NCBI RefSeq assembly: GCF_000974985.2 | Contig: NZ_LAVA02000085.1 | Coordinates: 1-52,876, forward strand | Origin: Streptomyces mangrovisoli | GTDB lineage: Bacteria; Actinomycetota; Actinomycetes; Streptomycetales; Streptomycetaceae | Direction of reading: 5' to 3' | DNA length: 52,876 nt | In this document: piece by piece, positions 16,962 to 26,009 of the stretch | Numbering within the stretch: the stretch's first letter is position 1 | How the letters are laid out: each line of letters begins with the position of its first letter | Made by a program: the position numbers and the translations under genes | The notes under the pieces: model-generated | The model's database searches: none | The model's input: the letters and a program-made list of their open reading frames with translations, nothing else | What the model was told of the DNA's origin: nothing

Positions 16962-19451
16962 CTACGGCTTCAGCCGCACGATCTGCGGGTCGTGGTCGCT
17001 CGTCTGCGCGGTGAACTCGCTGTTGATGTGGACCACGTCGTAGTCGGCGCTCCGGGTCAGGGCCGGGCTGGTCAGGATGTGGTCCAGGACCTGGGAGTTG
17101 CCCTCGTAGACGTAGGAGTAGCGCTCCTTGACCGGGAGGGTGTTGACCAGGTCGGTGAGCACGCTGCCGTTGCCGGTGAGGGCGGTGGCCGCGGGCGAGA
17201 ACTGGTAGTCGTTCAGGTCGCCCAGGACGACCACGCCGGCCTTCGGGTCCGCCTTCTCCAGGCTCTGGACGAAGTCCCGCTCCACCAGGGCCTGCCGGTT
17301 GCGCTGGGCCTCGGAGCTGCGGACCGGCGGCTGGTTGCGGCTGTCGATCGCCTGGTCGCCGCCCTTGCTGTTGAAGTGGTTCGCGATGACGAAGAGCGTC
17401 TTGCCGCGGAAGGTGAACTCGCCCGCCAGGGGCTTGCGGGAGGAGCTCCACGCGTCGTCCGTCGGGGCGATCCGGCCCGGCGAGGCGGTCAGGTGCGTGT
17501 CGGCACCGGTGCCCGTCACGCCGACCGCCGTGGTGGAGTCGCCGCCCGCGCGGTCGGTGAACTGCACCCGGTCGGGGTTGTACAGGAACGCCTGGCGGAT
17601 GTTGCCGCCCGGCTGGCCGCCGTCCTTGTCGTTGACGGGGTCGATCTCGCGCCACTGGTAGCGCGGGCCGCCGGCCGCGACGATCGCGTCCACCAGCTTG
17701 CTCAGCGTCTTGTCGGCGGCGACCGTGCCGTCGTCGGTGGCGCCGCTGTTGTCCTGGATCTCCTCCAGCGCGACGATGTCGGGCGAACGCAGGTTCGTCA
17801 CCAGGCCCTTGGCGAGCGCGTCGAACTTCGACTGCGCGTTGTCGGGCGCCAGGTTCTCCACGTTGTACGTGGCGACGCTCACCTGCGAGGCGCTCTGCTT
17901 GGCGGTCACCTCGGGCTTGAGGTCGCCCTTGTGGAGGGAGCCGATGGTGCGGGCCTGGAGCGTGTAGGTGCCGGCGTACTGGTTGTAGTCCAGCGGCCCT
18001 TCGGTGGTGCCGCTCAGGGTGTCGCCCACGTTCGCCGCGGGGAACGCCTGCGTGGCGGTCGGGATCAGCGACTGGACCATCAGACGGCCCGAGTTGGCGT
18101 CGTCGTAGCCCTTGTAGAGGGTGCCGCCGCGGTTGGTGGGGTTCTGGTCCGGCCGGACCGTCACCCACAGCTCCGAGTAGGTGTCCGTGGCGCCGACCAC
18201 CCGGCTGGAGCCGATGCGGACGTTCATGCCCTCCAGCGACTCGTAGGTGTCGAGGGCGTACTCGTCGGGGCGCAGCGGCAGGTTCTCGATGCTCGCGCCG
18301 CCCGCCTGCGGGGCGAACTGCTCGGGCACCGACTTCTTGTCGAGGACGACCGGGGCCGGCACGTCGTTGCCGCTCGACACCACGGTGGCCGTGGCCTTGG
18401 TCAGCTCGGTGGTCGACTGGATGCCGGTGTCCTGGCCGCCGGGGTAGTACTCGGAGACCGTCGCGTCGAGGGAGACGCTGTCGCCGACGCTCACGGTCGG
18501 CGTGGTCGAGCCGGTGAAGACGAACACGCCCTCGCTGGTGCGCGGGTCGGCGTCGGGGTTCGGGTCCTGGACCCAGTAGCCCTGCGAGGAGCCGTACGCG
18601 CGGACGCCGGTGACGATGCCCGTGACGCCCGTGACGGTCTTGCCGTTCAGCGGCGAGACGCGGGAGGTGCCCTGGATGTCGTGGATCTTCGCCGGGGTGG
18701 CGGGCGTGGTGGTGGGCGGCGGCGTGGTCGCCGGGTCGCTCGGGGTCGAACCGCCGCCGGTGTCGCCGGTGTTCTGCGGGGACGGGTCGCCCGCGGTGAA
18801 GTCGGCGGCGTTGTCGTCGGTGTCGGCGAGGGAGGCCGCGCGCGCCACGGACGCGGTGTTGCTCGCGCCGGCCGCCGCGCCGTTGCCCTCGTGCACCACC
18901 GCGGTGCCGAAGCCGACCAGGTCCTTCACGCGCGGGTCCGCCTGGCAGTCGGCGGCGGTCAGGCAGGTCAGCGGGTCGCTGCCGGTGACCAGCGCGACGG
19001 TGCCGTTGGTGCCCGACATGTTGATGGCGCCGGTGGCGTCCGGCGTGGGCAGGGCCGTGGTGCCGCCCGTGCCCGCGGCCTCCTGGACCAGGTAGTGGCC
19101 GCCGCCGGCGAGCGAGCCGGTGAGGGCGGTCGCCTGCCACTTGGAGGAGGCGGTCGGCGTGCCCGGCAGGTACTGGACGCTGTACCCGCTCAGGTCCACC
19201 GAGCCGCTGCCCGCGTTGGCCAGCTCGATGAAGTCGTTGGTGTACGTGGCGCCCGAGTTGCCGCCGCCTCCGTAGACCTCGGAGATCAGGGCCTCGTGCG
19301 AGGCGGCCAGGGCGTTGGCGCTCAGGCCGGCCGTGGCGAGCATGAGGGCGGCGGCTATGCCGTAGGGCAGGGCGCGCCGGTGCAGGGGGCGCTTCGGTCT
19401 GGGCGCGGCGGCCTCGGTGGAGGGGTGCGACACGGAGAGGCTCTCCTTCAT
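16962..19451 (-). CDS. Large secreted nuclease (ExeM/NucH type: LTD plus endonuclease/exonuclease/phosphatase domain)
   Basis: ATG 19451 (KESLSVSHPS) gives 829 residues; the ribosome site is weak. A Tat/Sec-like leader ends near LSANALA. A lamin-tail domain (ALISEVYGGGGNSGATY through about residue 150) is followed by a Pro/Thr linker and an OB-like region (VTGVTGIVTGVRAYGSSQGYWVQD). The C-terminal EEP domain has SVATYNVENL, DIVALEEIQD, VIANHFNSKG, VVLGDLNDY and the final TSDHDPQI, which are the metal and catalytic residues of DNase I-fold enzymes. It should degrade extracellular DNA for phosphate or during hyphal turnover. Confidence 0.9.
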   Translation of the reverse strand: MKESLSVSHPSTEAAAPRPKRPLHRRALPYGIAAALMLATAGLSANALAASHEALISEVYGGGGNSGATYTNDFIELANAGSGSVDLSGYSVQYLPGTPTASSKWQATALTGSLAGGGHYLVQEAAGTGGTTALPTPDATGAINMSGTNGTVALVTGSDPLTCLTAADCQADPRVKDLVGFGTAVVHEGNGAAAGASNTASVARAASLADTDDNAADFTAGDPSPQNTGDTGGGSTPSDPATTPPPTTTPATPAKIHDIQGTSRVSPLNGKTVTGVTGIVTGVRAYGSSQGYWVQDPNPDADPRTSEGVFVFTGSTTPTVSVGDSVSLDATVSEYYPGGQDTGIQSTTELTKATATVVSSGNDVPAPVVLDKKSVPEQFAPQAGGASIENLPLRPDEYALDTYESLEGMNVRIGSSRVVGATDTYSELWVTVRPDQNPTNRGGTLYKGYDDANSGRLMVQSLIPTATQAFPAANVGDTLSGTTEGPLDYNQYAGTYTLQARTIGSLHKGDLKPEVTAKQSASQVSVATYNVENLAPDNAQSKFDALAKGLVTNLRSPDIVALEEIQDNSGATDDGTVAADKTLSKLVDAIVAAGGPRYQWREIDPVNDKDGGQPGGNIRQAFLYNPDRVQFTDRAGGDSTTAVGVTGTGADTHLTASPGRIAPTDDAWSSSRKPLAGEFTFRGKTLFVIANHFNSKGGDQAIDSRNQPPVRSSEAQRNRQALVERDFVQSLEKADPKAGVVVLGDLNDYQFSPAATALTGNGSVLTDLVNTLPVKERYSYVYEGNSQVLDHILTSPALTRSADYDVVHINSEFTAQTSDHDPQIVRLKP

Positions 19452-19814
19452 GCGGACGGTGTGACGTGACTGCGGGTGCGCGCCGGGCGGCGGACCGGAC
19501 AGGCGACCGGGTAAAGATACGCGCGTAGACAACACGTACGCAGCGCTTCGGAGATGAACAATCGGTCACGGCCTGGAGTCGTCAACTCCGCTTCCGGTGA
19601 CCGCTCTTGAGGCCCGCGGTGCCGAAGGGGCGCGCCGCCCGCCGCGCCGGCCCGCTTCCTGAGCCCTCGGTTAGTCCCGCCTTAACGGCACCATAAGGAT
19701 CACCTCCACCCGCCTCCAGCAGGCGATTTCCCGGTTCCCTGCGGCTAGTTTCGACCTCGCCCCCACGGGCTCCGGCACCCCCACAAGCCCCTGACCGTTC
19801 CAAGGAGTTCTGTC
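19452..19814. other. Divergent promoter region between nuclease and LPMO genes (363 bases)
   Basis: No gene is seen. It must hold two divergent promoters. TAGTTT at 19746-19751 is a possible -10 for the LPMO, but no -35 at proper distance is convincing. Short AT-richer patches lie near 19510-19560 on the nuclease side. Confidence 0.45.
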
Positions 19815-20885
19815 ATGCCCGCACGCCGCAAGGCCGCCGTCGCCGCCTTCCTCGGCCTGGCTCCGCTCGCGGTGTCCGCGCTCGCCGCGGCCCCGGCGTC
19901 CGCGCACGGCACGATGGGCGACCCGGTCAGCCGGGTGTCCCAGTGCTACGCGGAGGGCCCGGAGAACCCCAGGTCGGCGGCGTGCCGGGCGGCGGTCGCG
20001 GCGGGCGGCACGCAGGCGCTCTACGACTGGAACGGCATCCGCATCGGCGACGCGGTCGGCCGCCACCAACAACTGATCCCGGACGGCGAGTTGTGCAGCG
20101 CGGGGGTCGAGGAGTTCAAGGGCCTGGACCTGGCGCGCGCCGACTGGCCCGCGACGGCGGTGCACAGCGGGTCGTACACCTTCAAGTACCGCGTGACCGC
20201 GCCCCACAAGGGCACCTTCACGGTGTATCTGACCCGGCAGGGCTACGACCCCTCGAAGCCGCTCTCCTGGTCCGATCTGGACCTGGCCCACCCGGTGGCG
20301 ACGGCCACCGACCCGGTCGCGGCGGACGGCTTCTACACGTTCTCCGGGACGCTTCCGGAGCGCTCGGGCAAGCAGCTGTTGTATGCGATCTGGCAGCGCT
20401 CGGACAGTCCGGAGGCGTTCTACTCCTGCTCGGACGTCAGCTTCGGCGGCGACGGCGCGGGAAGCGGCAGCGGCGACGACTCGGGCTCGGGGGCCGGTTC
20501 GGGGTCCGGTTCGGGGACCGCGACGGGTTCCGGCAGCGGCTCCGGCGGGGCGGCGACCGCCGCACCCACGGCGTCCGCCCCGACGGACCAGCAGATCGCC
20601 GACGGTGCCGACAGATCGACCGTCGAGCACCATCACGACGGCGCCGGTTCGTCGGCCGAGCCGAGCGCGACCGAGGCGTCCTCCGGTACGTCGACGGCGG
20701 CCTCGGACGCCACGCCGGTGAGCGCGCCCGAGGCCGCGGGTTCCGTCACGGACCTCGCCGAGACCGGCACCGACGGCCGCACCGCGTCCTACGCGGTCGG
20801 CGGCGCGGCCGCTCTCGCACTGGGTTCCGCCGCCCTGTTCGCCTCGGTGCGCAGGCGGGCGACGACCGGCCGGCGGGGTCGCTGA
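19815..20885 (+). CDS. Cell-wall-anchored lytic polysaccharide monooxygenase (AA10)
   Basis: ATG 19815 follows AAGGAG. The 356-residue precursor has a signal peptide ending ASA before His31, so the mature protein starts with the histidine required for the copper brace; the second brace His is in TAPHKGTF (about 131). The family body ends with YAIWQRSDSPEAFYSCSDVSF. A Ser/Gly/Thr-rich spacer of about 100 residues leads to LAETG, a hydrophobic helix and RRRATTGRRGR, a class E sortase (LAXTG) signal. The enzyme oxidatively cuts chitin- or cellulose-like chains while fixed to the wall. It lacks a carbohydrate-binding module. Confidence 0.9.
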   Translation: MPARRKAAVAAFLGLAPLAVSALAAAPASAHGTMGDPVSRVSQCYAEGPENPRSAACRAAVAAGGTQALYDWNGIRIGDAVGRHQQLIPDGELCSAGVEEFKGLDLARADWPATAVHSGSYTFKYRVTAPHKGTFTVYLTRQGYDPSKPLSWSDLDLAHPVATATDPVAADGFYTFSGTLPERSGKQLLYAIWQRSDSPEAFYSCSDVSFGGDGAGSGSGDDSGSGAGSGSGSGTATGSGSGSGGAATAAPTASAPTDQQIADGADRSTVEHHHDGAGSSAEPSATEASSGTSTAASDATPVSAPEAAGSVTDLAETGTDGRTASYAVGGAAALALGSAALFASVRRRATTGRRGR

Positions 20886-20895
20886 GGAACGGGTT

Positions 20896-20934
20896 TCCGG
20901 GGCCTGAACGGCGGCTCAGGCCGGTCAGGCCCCG
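20896..20934. terminator. Bidirectional terminator between LPMO and lipase genes
   Basis: CCGGGGCCTGA (20896-20906) pairs with TCAGGCCCCGG (20924-20934), an 11-bp perfect stem with a 17-base loop between two convergent stops. Confidence 0.65.
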
Positions 20935-20941
20935 GCGGTGC

Positions 20942-21826
20942 TCAACTGAACACGGACGCGCAGGTGGTGGCCTTGGCGTGCGCGGGGTCGAGCGCGTTGG
21001 CCACCTCGTGGAAGGCGATCCGGTCCAGCAGCGCGATCGCGACGTGCTCGGAGAAGTCGAGCGCGCACAGGTTCTGCAGCAGGACGTTGTGCACGTCGGA
21101 ACCGGTCAGGTACTGGCTGGTGTACGGGGTGGCCACCTCGTCGTACTTGGTGGCGATGACCGTGTAGTGCACTCCCGGGACGGTGTCGCCGCCCGCGTTG
21201 AGCTTGGTGAGGAAGGCCGAGCCGACGATCTGGTCGGCGAGGCCGGGCGTCGCGGCGGAGATCAGGTCCGACGCGCCGGGGAAGTACGGCAGCAGGTTGG
21301 TGAGGCCGTCGAGGTCGGTGCCGTGGTTGTCGGGGGCGAGACCGACGAGGGCGTTCACCTTGGCGGCTCCGCCGAGGAACTTCAGGTAGTAGCGCGGCAT
21401 CATGCCGCCCTGCGAGTGGCCGACGATGTCGACCTTGGCGGCGCCGGTGGCGGCGAGCACCTGGTCGACGAAGGTCTGGAGCTGCGCCGCCGACTTGTCG
21501 ATGGGGCCGAGCCCGTAGAAGACGGGGACTCCGGAGAGCTGGCCGTAGTCGAGGGAGAAGACGCAGTAGCCGCGGCTCGTCAGATAGGGGGCGAGGGCGA
21601 GCCAGTTGTCGACGGAGTTCCCGAGGGTTCCGTGGACGAGGACGACGGGGCGGGGGTGGGTGGTGGACGGCTTGCAGGACCAGTCGTTCCAGCCGCTGCT
21701 CGTGGTCGAGGCGGAGGCGGCCGAGGCGGTCGTGGCGGCGTGAGCGGAGGCGGTGGGGAGTGCGATGCACGCGGCGGTGAGCAACACCGCGGTGAGGGGT
21801 CTGAGCACTCGCTTCCAGGGCAGCAT
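20942..21826 (-). CDS. Secreted alpha/beta-hydrolase lipase
   Basis: ATG 21826 follows AAGGAG. The 294-residue precursor has a signal peptide ending near ASAHAA. The lipase features are VVLVHGTLGNS (oxyanion loop), VDIVGHSQGGMMPRYYL (nucleophile elbow G-H-S-Q-G), an acidic residue candidate in ATKYDEVATPY and a His in DFSEHVAIALLDR. Cysteines near both ends could form disulfides. It belongs to the Streptomyces triacylglycerol lipase/esterase group of the EstA/LipA kind and hydrolyses lipids outside the cell. The control region is unusual: a CRP-like palindrome overlaps the -10. Confidence 0.9.
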   Translation of the reverse strand: MLPWKRVLRPLTAVLLTAACIALPTASAHAATTASAASASTTSSGWNDWSCKPSTTHPRPVVLVHGTLGNSVDNWLALAPYLTSRGYCVFSLDYGQLSGVPVFYGLGPIDKSAAQLQTFVDQVLAATGAAKVDIVGHSQGGMMPRYYLKFLGGAAKVNALVGLAPDNHGTDLDGLTNLLPYFPGASDLISAATPGLADQIVGSAFLTKLNAGGDTVPGVHYTVIATKYDEVATPYTSQYLTGSDVHNVLLQNLCALDFSEHVAIALLDRIAFHEVANALDPAHAKATTCASVFS

Positions 21827-21872
21827 CGTGTGATCTCCTTGCGGCTCAAGGGGGATGCGATGACGTACGCCC

Positions 21873-21888
21873 TGTGATCCGGATCACA
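21873..21888 (-). promoter_or_regulatory. CRP-like operator TGTGATCCGGATCACA over the lipase promoter
   Basis: A perfect 16-base palindrome matching TGTGA-N6-TCACA. On the minus strand a -35-like TTGACG (21904-21909) is followed after 17 bases by TGATCC (21881-21886), so the palindrome covers the -10 region. Further upstream CTGACG-N12-CGTCAG (21925-21948) and two AAGTTACG repeats 27 bases apart (21908, 21935) suggest a second regulator. Confidence 0.6.
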
Positions 21889-22009
21889 AGATTGCCGTTC
21901 TATCGTCAAGTTACGGGCGAGTAGCTGACGTGTGAAGTTACGCGTCAGTAAAAACTTCCAGTGGTAGTAGAAAGCACAGCCGACCGGACGATCGGCCGCC
22001 GACACCCCG

Positions 22010-22249
22010 TCACCAGGCGGGCCGGATCGGCCCCCGGGGCGCGATGCGCAGCAGGCGATCGCACAGGACGCGCATCTCGCCCTCGCCGATCGCGGCGGCC
22101 CACCCCCGGACGACGTCCGCGGCGGCCGCCTCGGCGGCCCGGGTGCAGGCCCAGCCGCGCTCGGTCAGCGCCACCCCGGTGACCGGCAGCAAGGAGCTGT
22201 GCGCCTGGCGGGGCGAGATCCCGGCCGGGACGAAGGCTCCCGTGCACAC
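22010..22249 (-). pseudogene. Remnant of a MarR-like regulator, C-terminal part only
   Basis: The minus frame ending at 22010 reads LPVTGVALTERGWACTRAAEAA, then IGEGEMRVLCDRLLRIAP and RPAW. This resembles the wing and last helices of MarR-family proteins (V-x-L-T-x-x-G). The recognition helix and N-terminus are missing: going upstream the frame runs within 15 bases into a palindromic-repeat half at 22264-22285. No start with a ribosome site lies before the remnant. A short intact protein is possible but less likely. Confidence 0.5.
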
Positions 22250-22263
22250 CGGCAGCGCCCTGA

Positions 22264-22285
22264 AGGGGCGCGGGGAACTGCGCGA
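22264..22285. repeat. Solitary half of the palindromic intergenic element
   Basis: Exact 22-base match to the left terminal repeat of copies A1 and B2, without a right partner. It lies at the broken end of the MarR remnant, 86 bases from the dnaE2 stop. Confidence 0.75.
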
Positions 22286-22371
22286 TCGACCACGACGTAC
22301 CCGCACGGGACCCTCGGGCCGAAAGAGGAGTGACGGCCCCGGCGGACGGCGGTTCGGGACGCCGCGGGTGG

Positions 22372-25300
22372 TCATCCCGCACTCCCCGGACTCTGATGCC
22401 ACAACTTCCGCCCGCCGGAGGCACCTTGCGCCGGTCCGAGCCGCCCCCCTCCCGGCGAACCGGGCGGGACGCCGCCCCCCGCGGGGCGCAGGTCGGCCCA
22501 CGGGTGCATCTCGTAGCCGGTCGGCAGGTGGATGCGGCGGCCTTCGGCCGGGTCGCCGCCTGGACCCTCGGGCATCGGCTCGGCGAGCCGGGCCGCGACC
22601 CGCTCCAGGCCGCCCTCGGCGCGCAGTTCGACGAGTTCGGCGAGGTTCCAGGCGGCGGCGCCCACCACGCTGAGGCTGCGCGGGCCGCGCCGCTGCACCA
22701 CGCCGCGCACCAGCAGCAGCCAGGAGTGGAAGACGGTGTGCGCGCAGGCGTCGTGGGAGTCGTCGAAGAAGGCGAGGTCGACCAGGCCGGTGCCGTCGTC
22801 GAGCGTGCTGAAGATGACCCGCTTGCCGGACCGGATCGGCGGGGTCTGGGTGGCCGCCTTGGCGCCCGCGACCAGCACGGTCTCGCCGTGCCGGGCGTCG
22901 CGCAGCCGCCGCGCCGGGACCACGCCCAGCTCGTCGAGGAACTCCCGGTGGTCGTCCATCAGATTGCGCGAGGCGTCCATGGACAGCACCCCGAGCTCGG
23001 CGCTCAGCCGCTCCGCGGAGGACAGGTCCGGCAGTCCGGCCGGCGCCGTGCGCCGCCCGCCCGTGAGGGGGAGCTGGTCGCCGCCGGACCCGCGGCCGCC
23101 GCGGTGCAGCTCGGCCAGGTGCAGTTGCACGTCACGGCGGTTGGCGCCGAACGCGTCCACCGCCCCGACCTGCGCGAGACGTTGGGCCAGCGGCCGGCTC
23201 GGGCGGGCCCGCTCCCAGAAGTCGAGCAGGGAGGCGTACGGCTGCCCGTCCGCGATGCGCCGCGCCTCGGCCTCGCTGATGCCGTGCACGTCGGAGAGGG
23301 CCAGCCGCAGCCCCCACCGCGCCGGGCCAGGTCTCCGGCCGTCGCCCGAGTCGCCCCCTTCATCGGACACCAGTTCGATACGATGGGTGACGCCGGACCC
23401 GTTCACGTCCAGCGGCAGGATCGGCACCCCGCGCCGCCGGGCGTCCGCGAGCAGCAGCCGCTTGGGGTACATCCCGGGGTCGTGCGTGAGCAGCCCGGCG
23501 TAGAAGGCGGCCGGGTGGTGCGCCTTCAGCCACGCGGACTGGTAGGTCGGCACGGCGAAGGCGACCGCGTGGGCCTTGCAGAAGCCGTAGCTGCCGAACG
23601 CCTCGACGATCTCCCAGGTGCGCCGGATCGTCTCCTCGTCGTAGCCGTGCGCCGCCGCCTGCTGCGCGAACCACGTCCGGATCCGCCCCTGCGCCTCCGG
23701 GTCGGACAGCCCGCGCCGGATCCGGTCGGCCTCGCCGCGCCCGCAGCCGGTCATGATGGCGACGATGTCGATGATCTGCTCGTGGAAGACGACGACGCCG
23801 TAGGTGCCGCGCAGCGGTTCCGCGAGGTCGGGGTGCGGGAAACGGACCGGCGCCCGCCCGTGCCGGGCCTCGATGAACGGCCGCACCATGTCGGCCGCGA
23901 CCGGGCCGGGCCGGAACAGCGAGATGTCGACGACCAGGTCATGGAAGGAGGACGGCTGGAGCCGCCCCACCAGGTCCCGCTGGCCCGGCGACTCGATCTG
24001 GAAGCAGCCGAGCGTCTCGGTGGAGCGGATCAGTCCGTACGTCGCCGGGTCGCCCGGCGCGAGCGCGTCCAGGTCGATCCGCTCCCCGGTGGCCCGCTCC
24101 ACCTCCGCGACCGCGTGCGCCATCGCCGACTGCATCCGCACGCCCAGCACGTCCAGTTTGAGCAGCCCGAGGTCCTCCACGTCGTCCTTGTCGAACTGCG
24201 ACATCGGGAAGCCCTCGCCGCTGGTCGGCACGACCGGCGTGCGGGCCGGGAGGGAGGCGTCGGAGAGCAGGACCCCGCACGGGTGCATGGCGATCCCGCG
24301 GGGCAGGGCGTCGAGCGCCTCGACCAGGTCCCACATCCGCCCGTGCCGCGCGCCCCGCGGGAACTCCTCGGCCAGCTTGCGCAGTTCGGGCAGCTCCTCC
24401 AGCGCGGCACGGGCGTCGCGGGCGCGGATGTGCGGGAACGACTTGGCGATCCGGTCGATGTCGGCGGGGTCCATGGACAGGGCGGCGCCGACGTCGCGGA
24501 CGGCGTGGCGCACCCGGTAGGTCTCCGGCATGGCGACCGTCGCGACCCGTTCGGTGCCGAACCGGCCGATGATCGCGCGGTAGACCTCCAGCCGGCGGGC
24601 CGACTCCACGTCGATGTCGATGTCGGGCAGCACGACCCGCTCCTTGGACAGGAAGCGCTCCATCAGCAGCCCGTGCTCGACCGGGTCGGCGTGCGCGATG
24701 CCGAGGAGGTGGTTGACCAGGGAGCCCGCGCCGGACCCGCGCGCCGCCACCCTGATTCCCATGTCCCGCACGTCGTGCACCACGTGAGCGACCGTCAGGA
24801 AGTAGGAGGCGAAGCCGTGGTGGGCGATGATGTCCAGCTCCCGGTGCATCCGCTCCCAGTAGGCGCGGCGGCCGGCGTAGCCGCGCAGCACCATGCCGGC
24901 AGCCGCCCGGGAGGCCAGCACCCGCTGCGCGGTGCGGCGTTCCGCGCCGACGAGGCGCGCCTCGGGGAAGTGGACGGTGCCGATGCCGAGGTCGTCCTCG
25001 GGGTCGACCAGGCACTCGGCGGCCGTCGCGTGGGTCTGCTCCAGCAGCCGGTGGGCGGTGTCGCGCCGGTAGCCCGCGGCCTCGACGATCCGCTCGGCGG
25101 CCGCGCGCATGGCGTCCGCGTCCTTGAGCCACGCCTCGCCCGAGTCCAGTTCCCCGGCGGGGTCGATCGGGACCAGGCGGCGGGCGGCGTCCAGGACGTC
25201 GGCGACCGGGCCCTGGCCGGGGTCGGCGTACCGGACGGCGTTGGTCAGCACCGGGCGGACGCGCTGTTCGGCGGCGAAGCCGACGGTGCGGGCGGCCAGC

Positions 25301-25884
25301 CTGAGGGAGCCGGGTCCGGTGCCCTGGCGGCCGTGCCAGACGGTTTCGAGGCGCAGGGCGTCGCCGTAGCTCTCGCGCCAGGGGACGAGGAGCCGCGCGG
25401 CGCGGTCGGGGCGGCCGGCGGCGAGGGCGCGGCCGACGTCGGAGGCGGGGCCGAGCAGGACGGTCAGGCCGTCGCCGTGGTTGGCGGGCCAGGGCAGCAG
25501 CGGGGTGTCCGGGTCGGCGTGCGCGGCCGTGATCATCCGGCACAGGTCGGCCCAGCCCGTGGCGCCGTCCCGGGCGAGGAAGGTGACGCGGGGGGCCGAC
25601 TCGTCGACGAAGGCGCCGCCGCGCACCGGGGTGCGGCGTCGGCCGCCGGGCACGGCCGCGGGTTCGGGCTCCGCCACCGCGAGCTCCACGCCGAACAGCG
25701 GGCGCACCCCGGCCTTCGCACACGCCTTGGCGAAGCGGACGGCGCCCGCGACGGTGTCCCGGTCGGTGAGCGCGAGGGCGTCCATGCCCCGCTCGGCGGC
25801 CTGCTCGGCCAGCCGTTCCGGATGGGAGGCGCCGTAGCGGAGGGAGAATCCGGAGGCGGTGTGCAGATGCGTGAAGCCCGGCAC
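22372..25884 (-). CDS. dnaE2: Error-prone DNA polymerase DnaE2 (ImuC)
   Basis: GTG 25884 gives MPGFTHLHTASGFSLRYG; GTG 25887 is too close to the GGGAGG site. The 1170-residue protein has an N-terminal PHP domain (THLHT, LALTDRDT), the C-family polymerase palm with PDIDIDV at about residues 420-426 (catalytic Asp), EDLGLLKLDVLG, FHEQI and GFCKAH, a helix-hairpin-helix region and an OB domain near the end. The truncated C-terminus without a tau-binding extension and the LPTGYEMHPW ending are DnaE2 hallmarks. It performs lesion-tolerant, mutagenic synthesis. No imuA or imuB homologue adjoins it. Two LexA-like boxes precede it. Confidence 0.95.
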   Translation of the reverse strand: MPGFTHLHTASGFSLRYGASHPERLAEQAAERGMDALALTDRDTVAGAVRFAKACAKAGVRPLFGVELAVAEPEPAAVPGGRRRTPVRGGAFVDESAPRVTFLARDGATGWADLCRMITAAHADPDTPLLPWPANHGDGLTVLLGPASDVGRALAAGRPDRAARLLVPWRESYGDALRLETVWHGRQGTGPGSLRLAARTVGFAAEQRVRPVLTNAVRYADPGQGPVADVLDAARRLVPIDPAGELDSGEAWLKDADAMRAAAERIVEAAGYRRDTAHRLLEQTHATAAECLVDPEDDLGIGTVHFPEARLVGAERRTAQRVLASRAAAGMVLRGYAGRRAYWERMHRELDIIAHHGFASYFLTVAHVVHDVRDMGIRVAARGSGAGSLVNHLLGIAHADPVEHGLLMERFLSKERVVLPDIDIDVESARRLEVYRAIIGRFGTERVATVAMPETYRVRHAVRDVGAALSMDPADIDRIAKSFPHIRARDARAALEELPELRKLAEEFPRGARHGRMWDLVEALDALPRGIAMHPCGVLLSDASLPARTPVVPTSGEGFPMSQFDKDDVEDLGLLKLDVLGVRMQSAMAHAVAEVERATGERIDLDALAPGDPATYGLIRSTETLGCFQIESPGQRDLVGRLQPSSFHDLVVDISLFRPGPVAADMVRPFIEARHGRAPVRFPHPDLAEPLRGTYGVVVFHEQIIDIVAIMTGCGRGEADRIRRGLSDPEAQGRIRTWFAQQAAAHGYDEETIRRTWEIVEAFGSYGFCKAHAVAFAVPTYQSAWLKAHHPAAFYAGLLTHDPGMYPKRLLLADARRRGVPILPLDVNGSGVTHRIELVSDEGGDSGDGRRPGPARWGLRLALSDVHGISEAEARRIADGQPYASLLDFWERARPSRPLAQRLAQVGAVDAFGANRRDVQLHLAELHRGGRGSGGDQLPLTGGRRTAPAGLPDLSSAERLSAELGVLSMDASRNLMDDHREFLDELGVVPARRLRDARHGETVLVAGAKAATQTPPIRSGKRVIFSTLDDGTGLVDLAFFDDSHDACAHTVFHSWLLLVRGVVQRRGPRSLSVVGAAAWNLAELVELRAEGGLERVAARLAEPMPEGPGGDPAEGRRIHLPTGYEMHPWADLRPAGGGVPPGSPGGGRLGPAQGASGGRKLWHQSPGSAG

Positions 25885-25898
25885 CACACCTCCCGCAA

Positions 25899-25914
25899 TC
25901 GAACATCAGTTCCC
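25899..25914 (-). promoter_or_regulatory. LexA/SOS box 1 of dnaE2
   Basis: TCGAACATCAGTTCCC on the plus strand contains the core GAAC-N4-GTTC of the actinobacterial SOS box, with a perfect TCGAAC half. It lies 15 bases before the dnaE2 start. Confidence 0.65.
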
Positions 25915-25944
25915 TAGTCGCTCACCCCCACCATAGACCAATTT

Positions 25945-25960
25945 CCGAACATCTGTACGA
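25945..25960 (-). promoter_or_regulatory. LexA/SOS box 2 of dnaE2
   Basis: CCGAACATCTGTACGA matches TCGAAC-N4-GTTCGA at 10 of 12 positions. A -10-like TATGGT lies just downstream on the minus strand, so LexA bound here would cover the -35. Confidence 0.65.
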
Positions 25961-26009
25961 CAACCATGCGGGCGTGTCCCACCTGCGCAAACGCCCCGCC
26001 GGGCGGGCG

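Noticed and set aside
22330..25917. A 1195-codon plus-strand frame over dnaE2
   Set aside because: Shadow of the DnaE2 codons; no motif or ribosome site.
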